From NCBI RefSeq assembly GCF_011927725.1, contig NZ_JAATJC010000001.1, positions 1,309,001-1,373,000 on the forward strand: a stretch of 64,000 nucleotides of DNA, written 5' to 3'. Position 1 is the first letter of the stretch; each line of letters begins with the position of its first letter. Position numbers and translations under genes: made by a program. Origin of the DNA: Sphingomonas kaistensis (lineage in GTDB: Bacteria; Pseudomonadota; Alphaproteobacteria; Sphingomonadales; Sphingomonadaceae). The notes beneath the pieces were generated by a model. The model searched no databases and was not told where the DNA came from. It worked only from the letters and a program-made list of their open reading frames with translations. Shown here in pieces: positions 42,745 through 52,265 of the stretch.

Positions 42745-43965
42745 ATGGACTATGAAGCTTTTTTCACCGGGGCGCTGGACGAGCTGAAGGGCGAGGGGCG
42801 GTATCGCATCTTCGCCGAACTGGAACGCCGCGCGGGCGCCTATCCCAGGGCCCGTCGCCACGGTGGGACCGGCCCTGACGAAGTCACCGTCTGGTGCTCC
42901 AACGATTATCTCGGCATGGGCCAGCATCCCAAGGTGCTTGGCGCCATTCACGACACGCTGGATCGCTGCGGCGCGGGGGCGGGCGGAACGCGCAACATCG
43001 CCGGCACCACCCACCAGCATGTCTGCCTCGAGCGCGAACTTGCCGACCTGCACGGCAAGGAATCGGCGCTTCTGTTCACCTCGGGCTACGTGTCCAACTG
43101 GGCGGCGCTCGGCACCCTCGGGGCGCGCATCCCCAACCTCGTCATCCTGTCGGATGCCGGCAATCACGCCTCGATGATCGAGGGGATCCGCCATAGCCGG
43201 GCCGAACGGCAGGTGTTCGCGCACAACGACTGGCGCGACCTCGATCGGCGGCTTGCGGCGCTGCCCAAGGACCAGCCCAAGCTGGTTGCGTTCGAAAGCG
43301 TCTATTCGATGGACGGCGACATCGCGCCGATCGCCGAGATCCTCGACGTGTGCGAGGCGCACGGGGCGATGAGCTACATCGACGAAGTGCATGCCGTCGG
43401 CCTGTACGGCCCGCGCGGCGGTGGCATCGCCGAACGCGAAGGCCTGATGGACCGCATCACGGTGATCGAGGGGACGCTCGGCAAGGCGTTTGGCGTGCTT
43501 GGCGGGTACATCGCGGCATCGTCGGCCTTGTGCGACTTCGTCCGCAGCTTCTCGAGCGGCTTCATCTTCACCACGGCGCTTCCGCCGGCGCTGGCGGCCG
43601 GGGCGGCGGCAAGCATCCGGCACCTCAAGGACAGCTCGGAAGAGCGGCAGGGCCAGCAGGACCGGGTGGCGACGGTCCGCGCGCGGCTGAAGGCGGTCGG
43701 GATCCCGGTGATGGACAATGACAGCCACATCATCCCCGTGATGGTTGGCAACCCCGTCCACTGCAAGCAGATCAGCGACTGGCTGCTGGAGGAGTATGGG
43801 ATCTACGTGCAGCCGATCAATTACCCCACCGTGCCGCGCGGGACCGAGCGGCTGCGGATCACGCCGTCACCCGTGCATACGGCGGAGGACGTCGACAAGC
43901 TGGTCGATGCGCTCAGCGAGATCTGGTCGCGCTGCGCCCTGAGCAGGGTGGCCGTCGCCGCCTGA
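42745..43965 (+). CDS. hemA: 5-aminolevulinate synthase
   Basis: ALA synthase (406 aa) condenses glycine and succinyl-CoA, the first step of tetrapyrrole synthesis by the C4 route. PLP lysine in [42 protein letters not shown] and [19 protein letters not shown] are signatures. The ATG follows AGGGGG by eight or so bases. A longer frame runs upstream inside puhE but is a shadow. Being at the end of the bchF operon ties precursor supply to bacteriochlorophyll synthesis. Confidence 0.97.
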   Translation: MDYEAFFTGALDELKGEGRYRIFAELERRAGAYPRARRHGGTGPDEVTVWCSNDYLGMGQHPKVLGAIHDTLDRCGAGAGGTRNIAGTTHQHVCLERELADLHGKESALLFTSGYVSNWAALGTLGARIPNLVILSDAGNHASMIEGIRHSRAERQVFAHNDWRDLDRRLAALPKDQPKLVAFESVYSMDGDIAPIAEILDVCEAHGAMSYIDEVHAVGLYGPRGGGIAEREGLMDRITVIEGTLGKAFGVLGGYIAASSALCDFVRSFSSGFIFTTALPPALAAGAAASIRHLKDSSEERQGQQDRVATVRARLKAVGIPVMDNDSHIIPVMVGNPVHCKQISDWLLEEYGIYVQPINYPTVPRGTERLRITPSPVHTAEDVDKLVDALSEIWSRCALSRVAVAA

Positions 43966-44215
43966 GGTCGTCGGGACGGCGGCCTCCCGGCATTCGAAGA
44001 TCGCATGGGGCGGGGTGCCGGCGCGGCAGCCTCGCCCTTTGCTTTGTCTGCCTGTCCTTTTCTACGTCGATGAAGCCCCGTCCGCAGCGATGTGGCGGGC
44101 CGGCGCCGTGCGGGACAGTGAGGGCGAGGCCCTACCGGCTTTGGACGAGGCGGGAGCCTGCGGGATAACGGGGCGTTGAACGGTGGCATTCCAGCAAAGC
44201 CGAGCGAGAAGCGCC

Positions 44216-44419
44216 ATGAGCACGTCGGACTATCTGTCAGCGAACAACCTGTTCATCCTGATCGGGGTGTTCGTGATCGTCCTGGTCGCGTTCCTGTGGT
44301 TCCTGCGCAAGCCGCAGAACCGCCATCCGATGGAGGGCGAGAAGGGCCGGGCGCTGGACGAGGCTCGCGCGCAGGAAAATGCGCAAGGCGTCACCGACGT
44401 ACCGCCGACGCGCCGCTGA
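44216..44419 (+). CDS. small single-helix membrane protein, unknown
   Basis: A 67-aa protein: short polar N-terminus (MSTSDYLSANN), one helix (LFILIGVFVIVLVAFLWFL), then a charged cytoplasmic tail ending VPPTRR. No family recognised. It lies 250 bp after hemA and is convergent with pufC. The start is the first ATG; a GTG eleven codons upstream is possible. The gap before it contains a widely spaced 10-bp inverted repeat (44029-44038 with 44121-44130) but no clear promoter or PpsR site. Confidence 0.65.
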   Translation: MSTSDYLSANNLFILIGVFVIVLVAFLWFLRKPQNRHPMEGEKGRALDEARAQENAQGVTDVPPTRR

Positions 44420-44452
44420 AACAGGTTGAGATCCGCTAGCGGGAAAGCAGCA

Positions 44453-44476
44453 GGAGGGACGCCTGGGCGCCCCTCC
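44453..44476. terminator. bidirectional terminator between small ORF and pufC
   Basis: Stem GGAGGGACGCC (44453-44463) pairs with GGCGCCCCTCC (44466-44476) with one mismatch. It lies between convergent gene ends and would stop both the hemA-side transcript and the puf operon. Confidence 0.65.
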
Positions 44477-44484
44477 GGCGGTCG

Positions 44485-45612
44485 TCAGCGAGCTGGCTGA
44501 TCGACCTCGTTGGGTGCGTTGGGCGGGCTGACCTGACCGGTCATGGCCGCGGGCTGCTGGAGGGCGCGGACCACGCCCTGCTCGGCCGCTGTGCGCGGCT
44601 GCGGGTTGTAGCCGGCCGGGCGCAGATACGGATAATCCTTGATCATCGACACCCCGCCGAGCGGCTTGTTCACGCCTTGGTGGCAGGTCAGGCAATTGAC
44701 CTGCAGCGGAGCGCCGGTCGGGCCCAGGCGGTTGGGCGGGAACACGCCGGCACGGGCCAGCGGACTGATGTGCGAGCCGTTGATGTCGCGCACCATCCGG
44801 ATCCCGTACCAGGCGGTCGCGCGCTGCGCGCTCGACAGCGACCAGCTGCGGAAGCTCTGGCTGTTGTGGCAGAAGGTGCAATTGACGCCGAGCGACTTCG
44901 ACACGTGCATCATGATCGCATAGCTGTTTTCGGCGTCGCGCGTGGTCAGCGGCTGGGAGCCGGGATAGGCGGTGCTTGCCGCGACCCGCACGCTTTGCGC
45001 GTTGCCGCCAAGATATTCCTCGAACACGCCGGTCGGAAGCGAGGCGTAGCCGACGTTGGCGTCGGGCGTGTTCTGCCCGCGCTTCTGGCCGCGGATGGTC
45101 ATCTTGTCGGTCGGCTTTTCCGGGCTCCAGACATATTCCGGCACCGGCTGCCCGCGGTGGCAGGTGTAGCAGGTGACGCCGGTCTGGCCGGTGTGGTTGG
45201 ACCATTGCGAGTTCAGCGACATGGTCATCTTCAGCATCTGCCGAGCGACCTTCTTGGTGTACACGCTGTCGTCCGCCATGTTCGCCGGATTGTGGCAATA
45301 TTGGCAGTTGGCGGCGTCACCCGCGACCCACAGGCTGATCGAGCTCATCAGGTGCCCGAATTCCTCTTCGGAGAGGTTGTTCAATACCTGGATGTTCTGC
45401 CCCTGCACCCGCGGCCCGGTCGAGGCCGCGGCCGACAGCGGGTAGGGCGGCGCGGGAATCGCGGCAGCCGCCTTGATACTGCTGACATCGGTGATCTGGT
45501 CCATGCCAGTGCCGCGATAGCCGGTCTGCGTGCTCTGCTTGGAGCCGAGCTCGCAGCCGGACAGCGCCAGCAGCGGAACCACACCGACAAGGAGGAGGCG
45601 AGGGTTTGTCAT
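44485..45612 (-). CDS. pufC: reaction centre tetraheme cytochrome c subunit
   Basis: PufC (375 aa) re-reduces the special pair. Four heme motifs are present in order: CQYCH, CYTCH, CTFCH and CLTCH. A lipoprotein signal (LLALSGC) anchors it in the membrane. Methionine ligand helices precede three of the hemes (e.g. KMTMSLNSQWSNHTG). The start is the ATG at 45612, 13 bp after pufM; the longer upstream open frame is an Arg/Pro-rich shadow. The presence of PufC distinguishes this cluster from Rhodobacter. Confidence 0.97.
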   Translation of the reverse strand: MTNPRLLLVGVVPLLALSGCELGSKQSTQTGYRGTGMDQITDVSSIKAAAAIPAPPYPLSAAASTGPRVQGQNIQVLNNLSEEEFGHLMSSISLWVAGDAANCQYCHNPANMADDSVYTKKVARQMLKMTMSLNSQWSNHTGQTGVTCYTCHRGQPVPEYVWSPEKPTDKMTIRGQKRGQNTPDANVGYASLPTGVFEEYLGGNAQSVRVAASTAYPGSQPLTTRDAENSYAIMMHVSKSLGVNCTFCHNSQSFRSWSLSSAQRATAWYGIRMVRDINGSHISPLARAGVFPPNRLGPTGAPLQVNCLTCHQGVNKPLGGVSMIKDYPYLRPAGYNPQPRTAAEQGVVRALQQPAAMTGQVSPPNAPNEVDQPAR

Positions 45613-45625
45613 CTCAAGTCTCTCC

Positions 45626-46747
45626 TCAGCGGGCCGGCAGCGGCGTCGGCGCCGCGGGCGTCGGGACCGTGGTGGGCTGCGTGGCGACGGCCGGCGGTGG
45701 ACCAGCAGCGTCACCGACCGGAAGTCCTCCGGCGTCGGCCGGAACCGCCGGGCTCGCCGCCGCGCCGGCATCGTAGGGCACGGGCAGGGGCTGGAGGGCA
45801 GGGTCGGCGGTGTTGGTCGTCGGATAGGACGGCGCGTAATGATGTTCCTGTGCCCACAGGTACCAGTTGTCGACCACCGTTCCGGTCAGCAGGATGCCGA
45901 TGCCGCCGGTCAGCGTAGTCAGAACGGCGAACCACCAGGCCCAGCGGTGCACTGATTCCATCGTGGCGTTAAAACCCATGGTCCAGCGCCAGAACAGGGC
46001 GGCGCGTTCGAGCGCGGTGCCGCGGTCGGTGATGTGCTCGATTTCGCGCTCGCCGCCGTAGCGGCTGACGGCGAGGATGGTCGCACCGTGCATCGCGAAA
46101 AGCAGAGTCGAACCATAGAGGAACGCGATCGAAAGCGCGTGGAAGGGATTGTAGAAGAGGTTGCCGTACCGGATCGAGAAAGCCGCGGTCCAGTCGAGGT
46201 GCGGGAAGATCCCGAACGGCACCGCTTCGGCCCAGCTGCCCATCAGGCCGGGGCGGATGAAGCCCAGCACCAGGAACAGCCAGATGGCGCTGGCGAAGGC
46301 CCAGGCGACGTGGGTTCCCATGCCGAGCTCCCGCGCGCGGCGGTAGGTGCGTGCCCACCACAGCAGCACCGAGCAAGTCAGGAAGAAACCTGCCATGATC
46401 CACCAGCCACCCTGGGCCAGCGGGACGAAGGGGTAGAAGCCCCATTCCGGTCCCGGCGGTTCAAGCGCGAGCCAGGGAAGCTGACGAACGAATTGCACCG
46501 GATCCCAGTTCACGCTGGCCCACATGTTGAGACCGATGATCTCGAATGCGAGGAAGCCGCAGATCAGCGAGGCGAGGCCAAGCTTGCCGAGGTAAAAGGG
46601 TCCGACCTGCGCGGCACCCAGCTTGCCCAGCCAGTAATGGTAGCCGCCGGTACCGACGCGGGGATCGTTGCCGACCGGGAGGGGCGCTCCATATTCCGGC
46701 TTGGACCGAAGCTGCACCTGGGTGAAGATGTTCTGGTAGGCGCCCAT
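45626..46747 (-). CDS. pufM: photosynthetic reaction centre M subunit
   Basis: PufM (373 aa), five membrane helices. The start [14 protein letters not shown] is standard. Histidines that bind the special pair and iron are in [20 protein letters not shown] and [17 protein letters not shown]. Core M subunits are about 310-330 aa; here the protein continues about 60 residues beyond the last conserved segment ([12 protein letters not shown]) with a Pro/Ala-rich tail. The GAGGGG before the ATG is a good ribosome site. 17 bp from pufL. Confidence 0.97.
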   Translation of the reverse strand: MGAYQNIFTQVQLRSKPEYGAPLPVGNDPRVGTGGYHYWLGKLGAAQVGPFYLGKLGLASLICGFLAFEIIGLNMWASVNWDPVQFVRQLPWLALEPPGPEWGFYPFVPLAQGGWWIMAGFFLTCSVLLWWARTYRRARELGMGTHVAWAFASAIWLFLVLGFIRPGLMGSWAEAVPFGIFPHLDWTAAFSIRYGNLFYNPFHALSIAFLYGSTLLFAMHGATILAVSRYGGEREIEHITDRGTALERAALFWRWTMGFNATMESVHRWAWWFAVLTTLTGGIGILLTGTVVDNWYLWAQEHHYAPSYPTTNTADPALQPLPVPYDAGAAASPAVPADAGGLPVGDAAGPPPAVATQPTTVPTPAAPTPLPAR

Positions 46748-46764
46748 GGCTCAATTCCCCTCCA

Positions 46765-47586
46765 TCACGACCAGATCGGCAGGTTGAGCCACCAGGTCCA
46801 CCATTCCGGCCAGCCGCGGGTCCAGAAAGGCCCGGAAATGATGATGCAGATCGCGCTCCAGAAGCCGGCGTTGAGCGCCAGCAGCAGGCCCAGGCGATGG
46901 ATGCCCAGGGTGCCGATCGAATAGCCGATCAGGTCGCGGAAGAAGCTGTCCTCATATTCCGGGGTCTTGACCGGCTCGCCCTTGGGCACGTTCACCGCCG
47001 ACAGCACCGCGCCGCCATGCATCGCGAGCGCCAGGGTGGTGGTGAAGAAAAAGCTCACCGCCAGCATGTGCGCCGGATTGTAGTGGAAGTGCAGATACTG
47101 GTAGCCGGTGTTGCTGACCCAATCGAGGTGGCTGAAGATGCCGTAGGGGAAGCCGAAGCCCCAGGCTCCGAGCAGCATGGGGCGGATCACCACCAAGCTG
47201 ACATAGGCAAAGATGGCGAAGCTGAAGGCGACCGGCACGTGATAGCCGATGCCGAGCTTGCGGCAGATTTCGACTTCGCGCAGCGCCCAGCAACTGAACG
47301 ATCCGATCGCGCAGAAGGTGATGATCTGCCACAATCCGCCCTCGCGCAGCGGCGCAAGCGCCAGGCCGTAGCTGATGTCGGGTGGGGCGATCGAGATCAG
47401 CCACGGGTTCCAGGTCGGGCCGATCGCGGCCCCCCACAGGATGAGCCCGGTGCCGAGCAGGGTGAAGAAGGCACCCAGCACGCCGAAGAAGCCGACGTAG
47501 AAGGGTCCGACCCAGAAATCGAAAAGGTCGCCGCCCAGCAGGGTGCCGCCGCGAACCCGGTATTTGCGCTCGTAGCTGAGGATCAT
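46765..47586 (-). CDS. pufL: photosynthetic reaction centre L subunit
   Basis: PufL (273 aa), five membrane helices. The start [19 protein letters not shown] fixes the N-terminus; upstream in-frame residues lie in the pufA-pufL spacer. Conserved blocks: [56 protein letters not shown] (special-pair His) and [15 protein letters not shown] (iron His). Confidence 0.98.
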   Translation of the reverse strand: MILSYERKYRVRGGTLLGGDLFDFWVGPFYVGFFGVLGAFFTLLGTGLILWGAAIGPTWNPWLISIAPPDISYGLALAPLREGGLWQIITFCAIGSFSCWALREVEICRKLGIGYHVPVAFSFAIFAYVSLVVIRPMLLGAWGFGFPYGIFSHLDWVSNTGYQYLHFHYNPAHMLAVSFFFTTTLALAMHGGAVLSAVNVPKGEPVKTPEYEDSFFRDLIGYSIGTLGIHRLGLLLALNAGFWSAICIIISGPFWTRGWPEWWTWWLNLPIWS

Positions 47587-47642
47587 GGGGACAGCGCTCC
47601 CGTTCGCGCCCGTTGCTGGGCAGGATGGTGAAAGGCGAGGTA

Positions 47643-47702
47643 TCCGCTTCGAAGAGCTGCCGGGCGAGCGGCGAGCCGCCACCCGGAGCCCTTCGAAGCG
47701 GA
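47643..47702 (-). other. pufA-pufL intercistronic hairpin
   Basis: A 12-bp perfect stem (TCCGCTTCGAAG at 47643-47654, CTTCGAAGCGGA at 47691-47702) encloses further GC-rich pairing (CCGGG/CCCGG and GCGGC/GCCGC). Together it makes a long stem-loop in the mRNA just after pufA. In Rhodobacter a hairpin in this place protects pufBA mRNA and sets the LH1:RC ratio; the same role is likely here. Confidence 0.8.
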
Positions 47703-47708
47703 CAAGGC

Positions 47709-47924
47709 TTACTGGGCGGGTGCGACCGGTGCCGCGGCGACCGGAGGTGCCGCAGCCGGCGAGCTTGCCGTCATTGCGGCATTTTGCCCGCGCGGTCCGT
47801 CAAGCCAGTTGAACCGGTCGGTGCTGAGCAGGATGAAGTGGATCAGCAATGCCAGCACGAACAGGAAGGTGAACAACGCCACCAGGGTACGGCGGGGATC
47901 GAAGATCAGCCAGATTCTCCACAT
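47709..47924 (-). CDS. pufA: light-harvesting 1 alpha polypeptide
   Basis: LH1 alpha (71 aa). N-terminus [17 protein letters not shown] is typical; the helix holds the bacteriochlorophyll ligand His in [18 protein letters not shown]. After that comes a tail of about 27 residues ending in [20 protein letters not shown], longer and more Ala/Pro-rich than in Rhodobacter. It is 12 bp after pufB. Confidence 0.95.
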   Translation of the reverse strand: MWRIWLIFDPRRTLVALFTFLFVLALLIHFILLSTDRFNWLDGPRGQNAAMTASSPAAAPPVAAAPVAPAQ

Positions 47925-47936
47925 GGCCAGGGCTCC

Positions 47937-48182
47937 TTAGCTGAAGATCGTCAGGACGACGCTGGCCATCTGCTGGCCGGTGTCGATCATTGCGGAAGCA
48001 CCGTAGCCGGCCTCGCCGGGAAGCCACGGCCGCCACATCCAGGCAAGGAAGTGGGCAACAATGGCGATCGCCGTGAACAGCAGGAAGCTGGTGACGAAGA
48101 TCTTGTGGAATTCTTTCGCTTCCTCCGGGGTCAGGTAGGTACCCGGACCGAAGCGATCATCGCGCTCTCTTGTGTCGCTCAT
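47937..48182 (-). CDS. pufB: light-harvesting 1 beta polypeptide
   Basis: LH1 beta (81 aa). The polar N-terminus has [17 protein letters not shown] and the helix ends [16 protein letters not shown], with the bacteriochlorophyll ligand His before FLAW. In Rhodobacter the protein ends about here; this one continues for 26 residues, ending in a second hydrophobic stretch ([11 protein letters not shown]). A GGAGAG seven bases before the ATG lies within the end of the upstream small ORF, whose stop overlaps as ATGA. Confidence 0.95.
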   Translation of the reverse strand: MSDTRERDDRFGPGTYLTPEEAKEFHKIFVTSFLLFTAIAIVAHFLAWMWRPWLPGEAGYGASAMIDTGQQMASVVLTIFS

Positions 48183-48313
48183 GCGTCGCTCTCCATTATG
48201 CCCGTTTCCGAAGAAGGAGGCGCGAACGCCAGCGGGCGGCTTTCTCCGTGGGCGTTGCCGTCCACGAAGGGGGTGGGCCTGGGGATCCAGGCGAAGGGGT
48301 CGGGGCGGCTCAT
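48179..48313 (-). CDS. 44-codon ORF between bchZ and pufB (pufQ position), unknown
   Basis: A complete ORF fills the whole gap between bchZ and pufB. Its ATG overlaps the bchZ stop (ATGA) and its own stop overlaps the pufB start (ATGA). The peptide starts [17 protein letters not shown] and ends ETGIMESDA; it is Pro-rich and has no membrane helix. In Rhodobacter this place is held by pufQ, a membrane protein, to which I see no likeness. It may be a real small protein or a coupling leader that sets pufB translation. The exact double overlap argues against a chance ORF. Confidence 0.5.
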   Translation of the reverse strand: MSRPDPFAWIPRPTPFVDGNAHGESRPLAFAPPSSETGIMESDA

Positions 48314-49752
48314 GCGAGCTGCTCCATCAGGATGTCGGCGAGGCGATCAGCGGTAACCGTACGCTCGCCTGCGGATCGCGCGGCGCGTTCGGCGGCGTCG
48401 CGCAATTTCTTGGCGGCGGAGATGCGGACCAGCACCGGCTGGGCATCGACGATCGCCTGCAGCTTGGCGCGGGCGGGCTCGTCCCAGGCGAGCTCGGCCA
48501 GGCCGCGGGTGGGTGTCGCCTCGACCTTGTCCATCTGGGCGGCGCCGGGGAGGATGTGGAAAAGCGCGTCGAACAGCGCGTTGCACACTTCCTGCAGCAG
48601 GTACGTCGCGCCGGCATAGCCCATGAAAGGGGTGCCGGTGTGGCGGCGAATGATCGGCAACGGGAAACTGGCGGGAATGAAGGTCGCGCGGGCGCCGCAT
48701 TCGGCGAGGTACATGCGCTCGTTGAAGCTGCCGAACACGATCAGCGGGGGCTGGTTGGCGCAGGCGGCGATCACTGCCTGGTTGTCGGGCTTGACCCCGG
48801 CGCGGCGGGCAAAGGCGAAGCTGCAGGGCAGGCCCATGTCGCCCTCGAGGAAGGCGCGGACCCCGCGGGCGTAGGTGTCGGACGCGTGGATGCCGAAGCT
48901 GGCGGTGCCGAAGAAGTCCTGGGTGACCGAGCGCCACAGGTCCCACAAAGGCTTGATGGTGGTGTGCTTCTCGCGGGCGATGAAGGGTTCGGGGTCGAGG
49001 CCGGTGAGTTCGCCCAGCTGGCGCAGGAACAGCGTGGTCGAGGTGAGGCCGATCGGCGCCTGGAGGTAGGGCCGGTCGAGCTCTTCGCAGAGCTTGCGGC
49101 CCCATTCGCGGTACATGCAGACGTTGACGGATGCATCGGCGAGCTTGCGGATGTCGGCGAGGTGAGACCCAAGCGGGAAGGTCATGTTGACCTCGGCGCC
49201 GATGCCTTCGACCAGGCGGCGGATCTCGGCGAGGTCCGAGGGCATGTTGAAGGTGCCGTATTGCGGGCCAATGATGTTGACCTTGGGCTTGTCGCCCTCC
49301 TTCAACTTCTTGGGGCCGGGCACTTTCTTGGGGCCGAACTGGGTCCACAGCCAGAGGAGGGCGCGGTCGGCGGATTGCCACTGGTCCTCGTCGATGGTGC
49401 GGGGAAGGAAGCGCTGGATGGTAGTGCCTTCGGGCGTCACGCCGCCGCCGATCATCTCGGCGATCGAGCCGGTGACGACCACGCTCGGCAGGTCGGGGTC
49501 GAGCGTCGCCCAGGCCCGCTTCATCGCTCCTTCGGTCCCGTCGCGGCCGAGTTCCTGCTCGGACAAGCCGGTGACGACGATCGGCAGTTCGTGGGGCGGA
49601 AGCGCGTCGGTGTAGTGGAGGACGCTCGTGACCGGCAGATTCTCGCAGCCGACCGGGCCGTCGATGACGACCTGCAGACCCTTGACCGCGGTAAAGGCGT
49701 AGACCGCACCCCAATAGCCGCCGGCGCGGTCGTGATCGAGGATCAGGGTCAT
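48310..49752 (-). CDS. bchZ: chlorophyllide a reductase subunit Z
   Basis: BchZ (480 aa), with BchY the catalytic part of chlorophyllide a reductase (ring B reduction). Cluster cysteine in [44 protein letters not shown] and [27 protein letters not shown] are typical. Start [15 protein letters not shown] overlaps the bchY stop (ATGA). The same frame remains open far upstream through bchY but without similarity. Confidence 0.97.
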   Translation of the reverse strand: MTLILDHDRAGGYWGAVYAFTAVKGLQVVIDGPVGCENLPVTSVLHYTDALPPHELPIVVTGLSEQELGRDGTEGAMKRAWATLDPDLPSVVVTGSIAEMIGGGVTPEGTTIQRFLPRTIDEDQWQSADRALLWLWTQFGPKKVPGPKKLKEGDKPKVNIIGPQYGTFNMPSDLAEIRRLVEGIGAEVNMTFPLGSHLADIRKLADASVNVCMYREWGRKLCEELDRPYLQAPIGLTSTTLFLRQLGELTGLDPEPFIAREKHTTIKPLWDLWRSVTQDFFGTASFGIHASDTYARGVRAFLEGDMGLPCSFAFARRAGVKPDNQAVIAACANQPPLIVFGSFNERMYLAECGARATFIPASFPLPIIRRHTGTPFMGYAGATYLLQEVCNALFDALFHILPGAAQMDKVEATPTRGLAELAWDEPARAKLQAIVDAQPVLVRISAAKKLRDAAERAARSAGERTVTADRLADILMEQLA

Positions 49753-51269
49753 GAGCCGATCGCCTCGGCAGCCTTGGCGGCGGCGATTCGGCGGGCGGCG
49801 TAGCGGGCCTTGAAGTCCTCGCGGTCGGCGGGGACGTCGTGATGGATGCCGGCGGTCGGGCCTTCGCCGACGCCTTCGAAGAAAGCTTTCATCGAGGCCA
49901 TGCGATCCTTGCCCGCAATGGCGGCGTTGATCACTGTGGCGAGGCTGCCGGCGCCGGCGGGGCCCATCAGCGGTCGGGCGGAGATGAGGTTGGTGAAGTA
50001 AAGCGCGGGAAGCCCACGGCTCTTGGCATATTGGACCACCGGGGTGGTGCCGATCGCGAGGTCGGGACCATATTCCTCGACCGCCGCGAGATCCTGCTCG
50101 AGGCTGGCGCGATAGTTGATGCGGACGCCGCGCGCTTCGAGCCATTCGCGGTCGGGATCGGACCATGCGGTGCGCGGGCAGGCGGTGCCGACATAGGGGA
50201 CGTCGGCGCCGCTTTCGATCAGCAGGCGGGCGACCAGTAGTTCGGAGCCTTCGTAGCCCGAGACGGTGACTCGGCCCTTGATCGGCATGGCGGCGAGCGC
50301 GCCGCGGATGCCGGGAAGTATTGCGTTCTTCGCTGCGGCGACGGTGTCGGCAGCGATTCCGCAGGCGGCGCCAATCGCGTCGAGCCAGGCGGCGGTGCCG
50401 TCGACACCGACCGGGGCCGAGCCGATGACCGGGCGACCAGCAGCGGTGAATTCGCGCACGCTGGCGGTGTAGAACGGATGAATGGCGGCGACCGCGGCGC
50501 AATCGAGCGCGCCATAGAGTTCGCGCCATTCCCGGGTCGGGACGACCGGCCCGGCGGCGAGGCCGAGCGGTGCGAGAAGCTGGCCGATGACGACGGGATC
50601 GGCCGGGAACATCTCGCCAAGCAGGGTGATGGTCGGCTTGTCCGAGCGTTCGCGGGGAAGCGCGACCGGGCCGGCGGCGGCCTCGGCGCGGGCAAAGGCG
50701 AGCATCGCACCGGCCAGCACGTCCTTGGCTTCGGCATGTGTGGGCACGCCGAAGCCGGGCACGTCGATACCGATGACGCGGACGCCGTTGATCTCTTTCG
50801 GAAGCAGCTGCAACGGCACGCCCGAAGCAGTGGGAACGCACAGGTTGGTGACGATGATGGTGTCGTAGAGGGCCGGATCGGCAAGCTCGTGCACCGCGTC
50901 GCGGATGTCCTCGAAGAGCTTTCCGGTGACCAGGGTCTCCGAACTGAACGGAACGTAGCCGACGCTGCGCTTGGCGCCATAGAAGTGCGAAGTGAAGGTC
51001 AGGCCATAGACGCAGCAGGCCGAGCCCGAGAGAATGGTCGCGGTGCGCCGCATCCGGAGGCCGACCCGCAGGGAGCCGAAGGCGGGGCACATGCTCTGCG
51101 GCTGGTCGTGCGGGCCCACGGGATAGTCGCGCGCGAAGCCTTCGAGCAGCTCGCCCTTGCCTGCCGCAGTCGCCTCGGCGTGGAGCCGCTCGGCACCGGC
51201 ATGGCAGCCGCCAGCATCCTCGACCTCGATGCGGTCGAGCTCGCGCGAGGAGGGCGCGGCATAGTCCAT
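49749..51269 (-). CDS. bchY: chlorophyllide a reductase subunit Y
   Basis: BchY (506 aa). Cysteines in [33 protein letters not shown] and [18 protein letters not shown] correspond to the cluster ligands. Other blocks: [24 protein letters not shown] and [21 protein letters not shown]. Normal length, good start [21 protein letters not shown]; 12 bp after bchX. Confidence 0.96.
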   Translation of the reverse strand: MDYAAPSSRELDRIEVEDAGGCHAGAERLHAEATAAGKGELLEGFARDYPVGPHDQPQSMCPAFGSLRVGLRMRRTATILSGSACCVYGLTFTSHFYGAKRSVGYVPFSSETLVTGKLFEDIRDAVHELADPALYDTIIVTNLCVPTASGVPLQLLPKEINGVRVIGIDVPGFGVPTHAEAKDVLAGAMLAFARAEAAAGPVALPRERSDKPTITLLGEMFPADPVVIGQLLAPLGLAAGPVVPTREWRELYGALDCAAVAAIHPFYTASVREFTAAGRPVIGSAPVGVDGTAAWLDAIGAACGIAADTVAAAKNAILPGIRGALAAMPIKGRVTVSGYEGSELLVARLLIESGADVPYVGTACPRTAWSDPDREWLEARGVRINYRASLEQDLAAVEEYGPDLAIGTTPVVQYAKSRGLPALYFTNLISARPLMGPAGAGSLATVINAAIAGKDRMASMKAFFEGVGEGPTAGIHHDVPADREDFKARYAARRIAAAKAAEAIGS

Positions 51270-51281
51270 CAGGCCAGCGCC

Positions 51282-52265
51282 TCAGACATCGTCGTAGATC
51301 ACTTCGAGGCTGGGCTTGGGCGCGAAGCCCGCGCCGCCGCGCATGTCGGCCTGGGTCGCGGGCTTGAGCGAATAGTCGGCGCCGGTGATGTCGGCGCTGA
51401 ACAGGCCGAGCAGGCCGTCCTGGTCGAGCGGGGTCGGGCGCAGTGGCGGCGCGGTGGCGACGTTCTGCGCGAGGTCCTCGAACAGGCTGCCCCACTGGCC
51501 ACCGGGCATGCCGATGATCTGGTAGTTGGCGCTCTTCTTGCGGATGTCCTCGTTGGCGGGGATCGCGGTCAGCACCGGAATGCCGACAGCCTCGGCAAAG
51601 GCGTTGGCCTCGCCGGTGCCGTCGTCCTTGTTGAGGATCATGCCCGCAACGCCGACGTTACCGCCGAGCTTGCGGAAATATTCCACCGCCTTGCAGACGT
51701 TGTTCGCGACGTAGAGCGACTGGAGGTCGTTCGAGGCGACGACGATGACCTTCTGGCACATGTCGCGGGCGATCGGCAGGCCGAAGCCGCCGCACACCAC
51801 GTCGCCGAGGAAATCGAGCAGGACGTAGTCGAAGCCCCACTCATGGAAGCCCAGCTTCTCGAGCGTTTCGAAACCGTGGATGATCCCGCGCCCGCCGCAG
51901 CCACGACCGACCTCGGGCCCACCCAATTCCATCGCGAACACGCCATCGCGCTGGAAGCAGACGTCCTCGATCCCGACTTCCTCGCCCGCCAGCTTCTTGG
52001 CCGAACTGGTTTCGATGATGGTGGGCGTGGACTTGCCGCCGAACAGCAGGCTGGTGGTGTCGGACTTGGGATCGCAGCCGATCAGCAGCACGCGCTTGCC
52101 CTGCTGGGCCATCATGTAGCTAAGGTTGGCCAGCGCGAAGCTCTTGCCCGAGCCGCCCTTGCCGTAGATGGCGATGATCTGGGTCTTGGAGGTCGGTTCG
52201 GCGGTGTGCACCGGATCCGGCTCCTGCGCCGCTTCGACCCGAAGGTCCTGATGGTGGTCGAGCAT
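51282..52265 (-). CDS. bchX: chlorophyllide a reductase iron protein X
   Basis: BchX (327 aa), NifH-like ATP-dependent reductase of BchYZ. P-loop [19 protein letters not shown]; cluster cysteines in [12 protein letters not shown] and [11 protein letters not shown]. The third residue after GKGG is Ser where BchL has Ile. The start at 52265 ([13 protein letters not shown]) overlaps the bchC stop as TGATG and has GGAGAGG nine bases upstream; an ATG three codons earlier abuts that ribosome site and is less likely. Confidence 0.97.
   Translation of the reverse strand: MLDHHQDLRVEAAQEPDPVHTAEPTSKTQIIAIYGKGGSGKSFALANLSYMMAQQGKRVLLIGCDPKSDTTSLLFGGKSTPTIIETSSAKKLAGEEVGIEDVCFQRDGVFAMELGGPEVGRGCGGRGIIHGFETLEKLGFHEWGFDYVLLDFLGDVVCGGFGLPIARDMCQKVIVVASNDLQSLYVANNVCKAVEYFRKLGGNVGVAGMILNKDDGTGEANAFAEAVGIPVLTAIPANEDIRKKSANYQIIGMPGGQWGSLFEDLAQNVATAPPLRPTPLDQDGLLGLFSADITGADYSLKPATQADMRGGAGFAPKPSLEVIYDDV

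Noticed and set aside
44029..44130. Widely spaced 10-bp inverted repeat after hemA
   Set aside because: Arms are 82 bp apart and GC-rich; chance is likely and no other signal supports it.
49753..51495. Long upstream extension of the bchZ frame, suggesting a 1061-aa fusion
   Set aside because: The extra part overlaps bchY in another frame and is Arg/Pro-rich; bchZ has a normal start at 49752.
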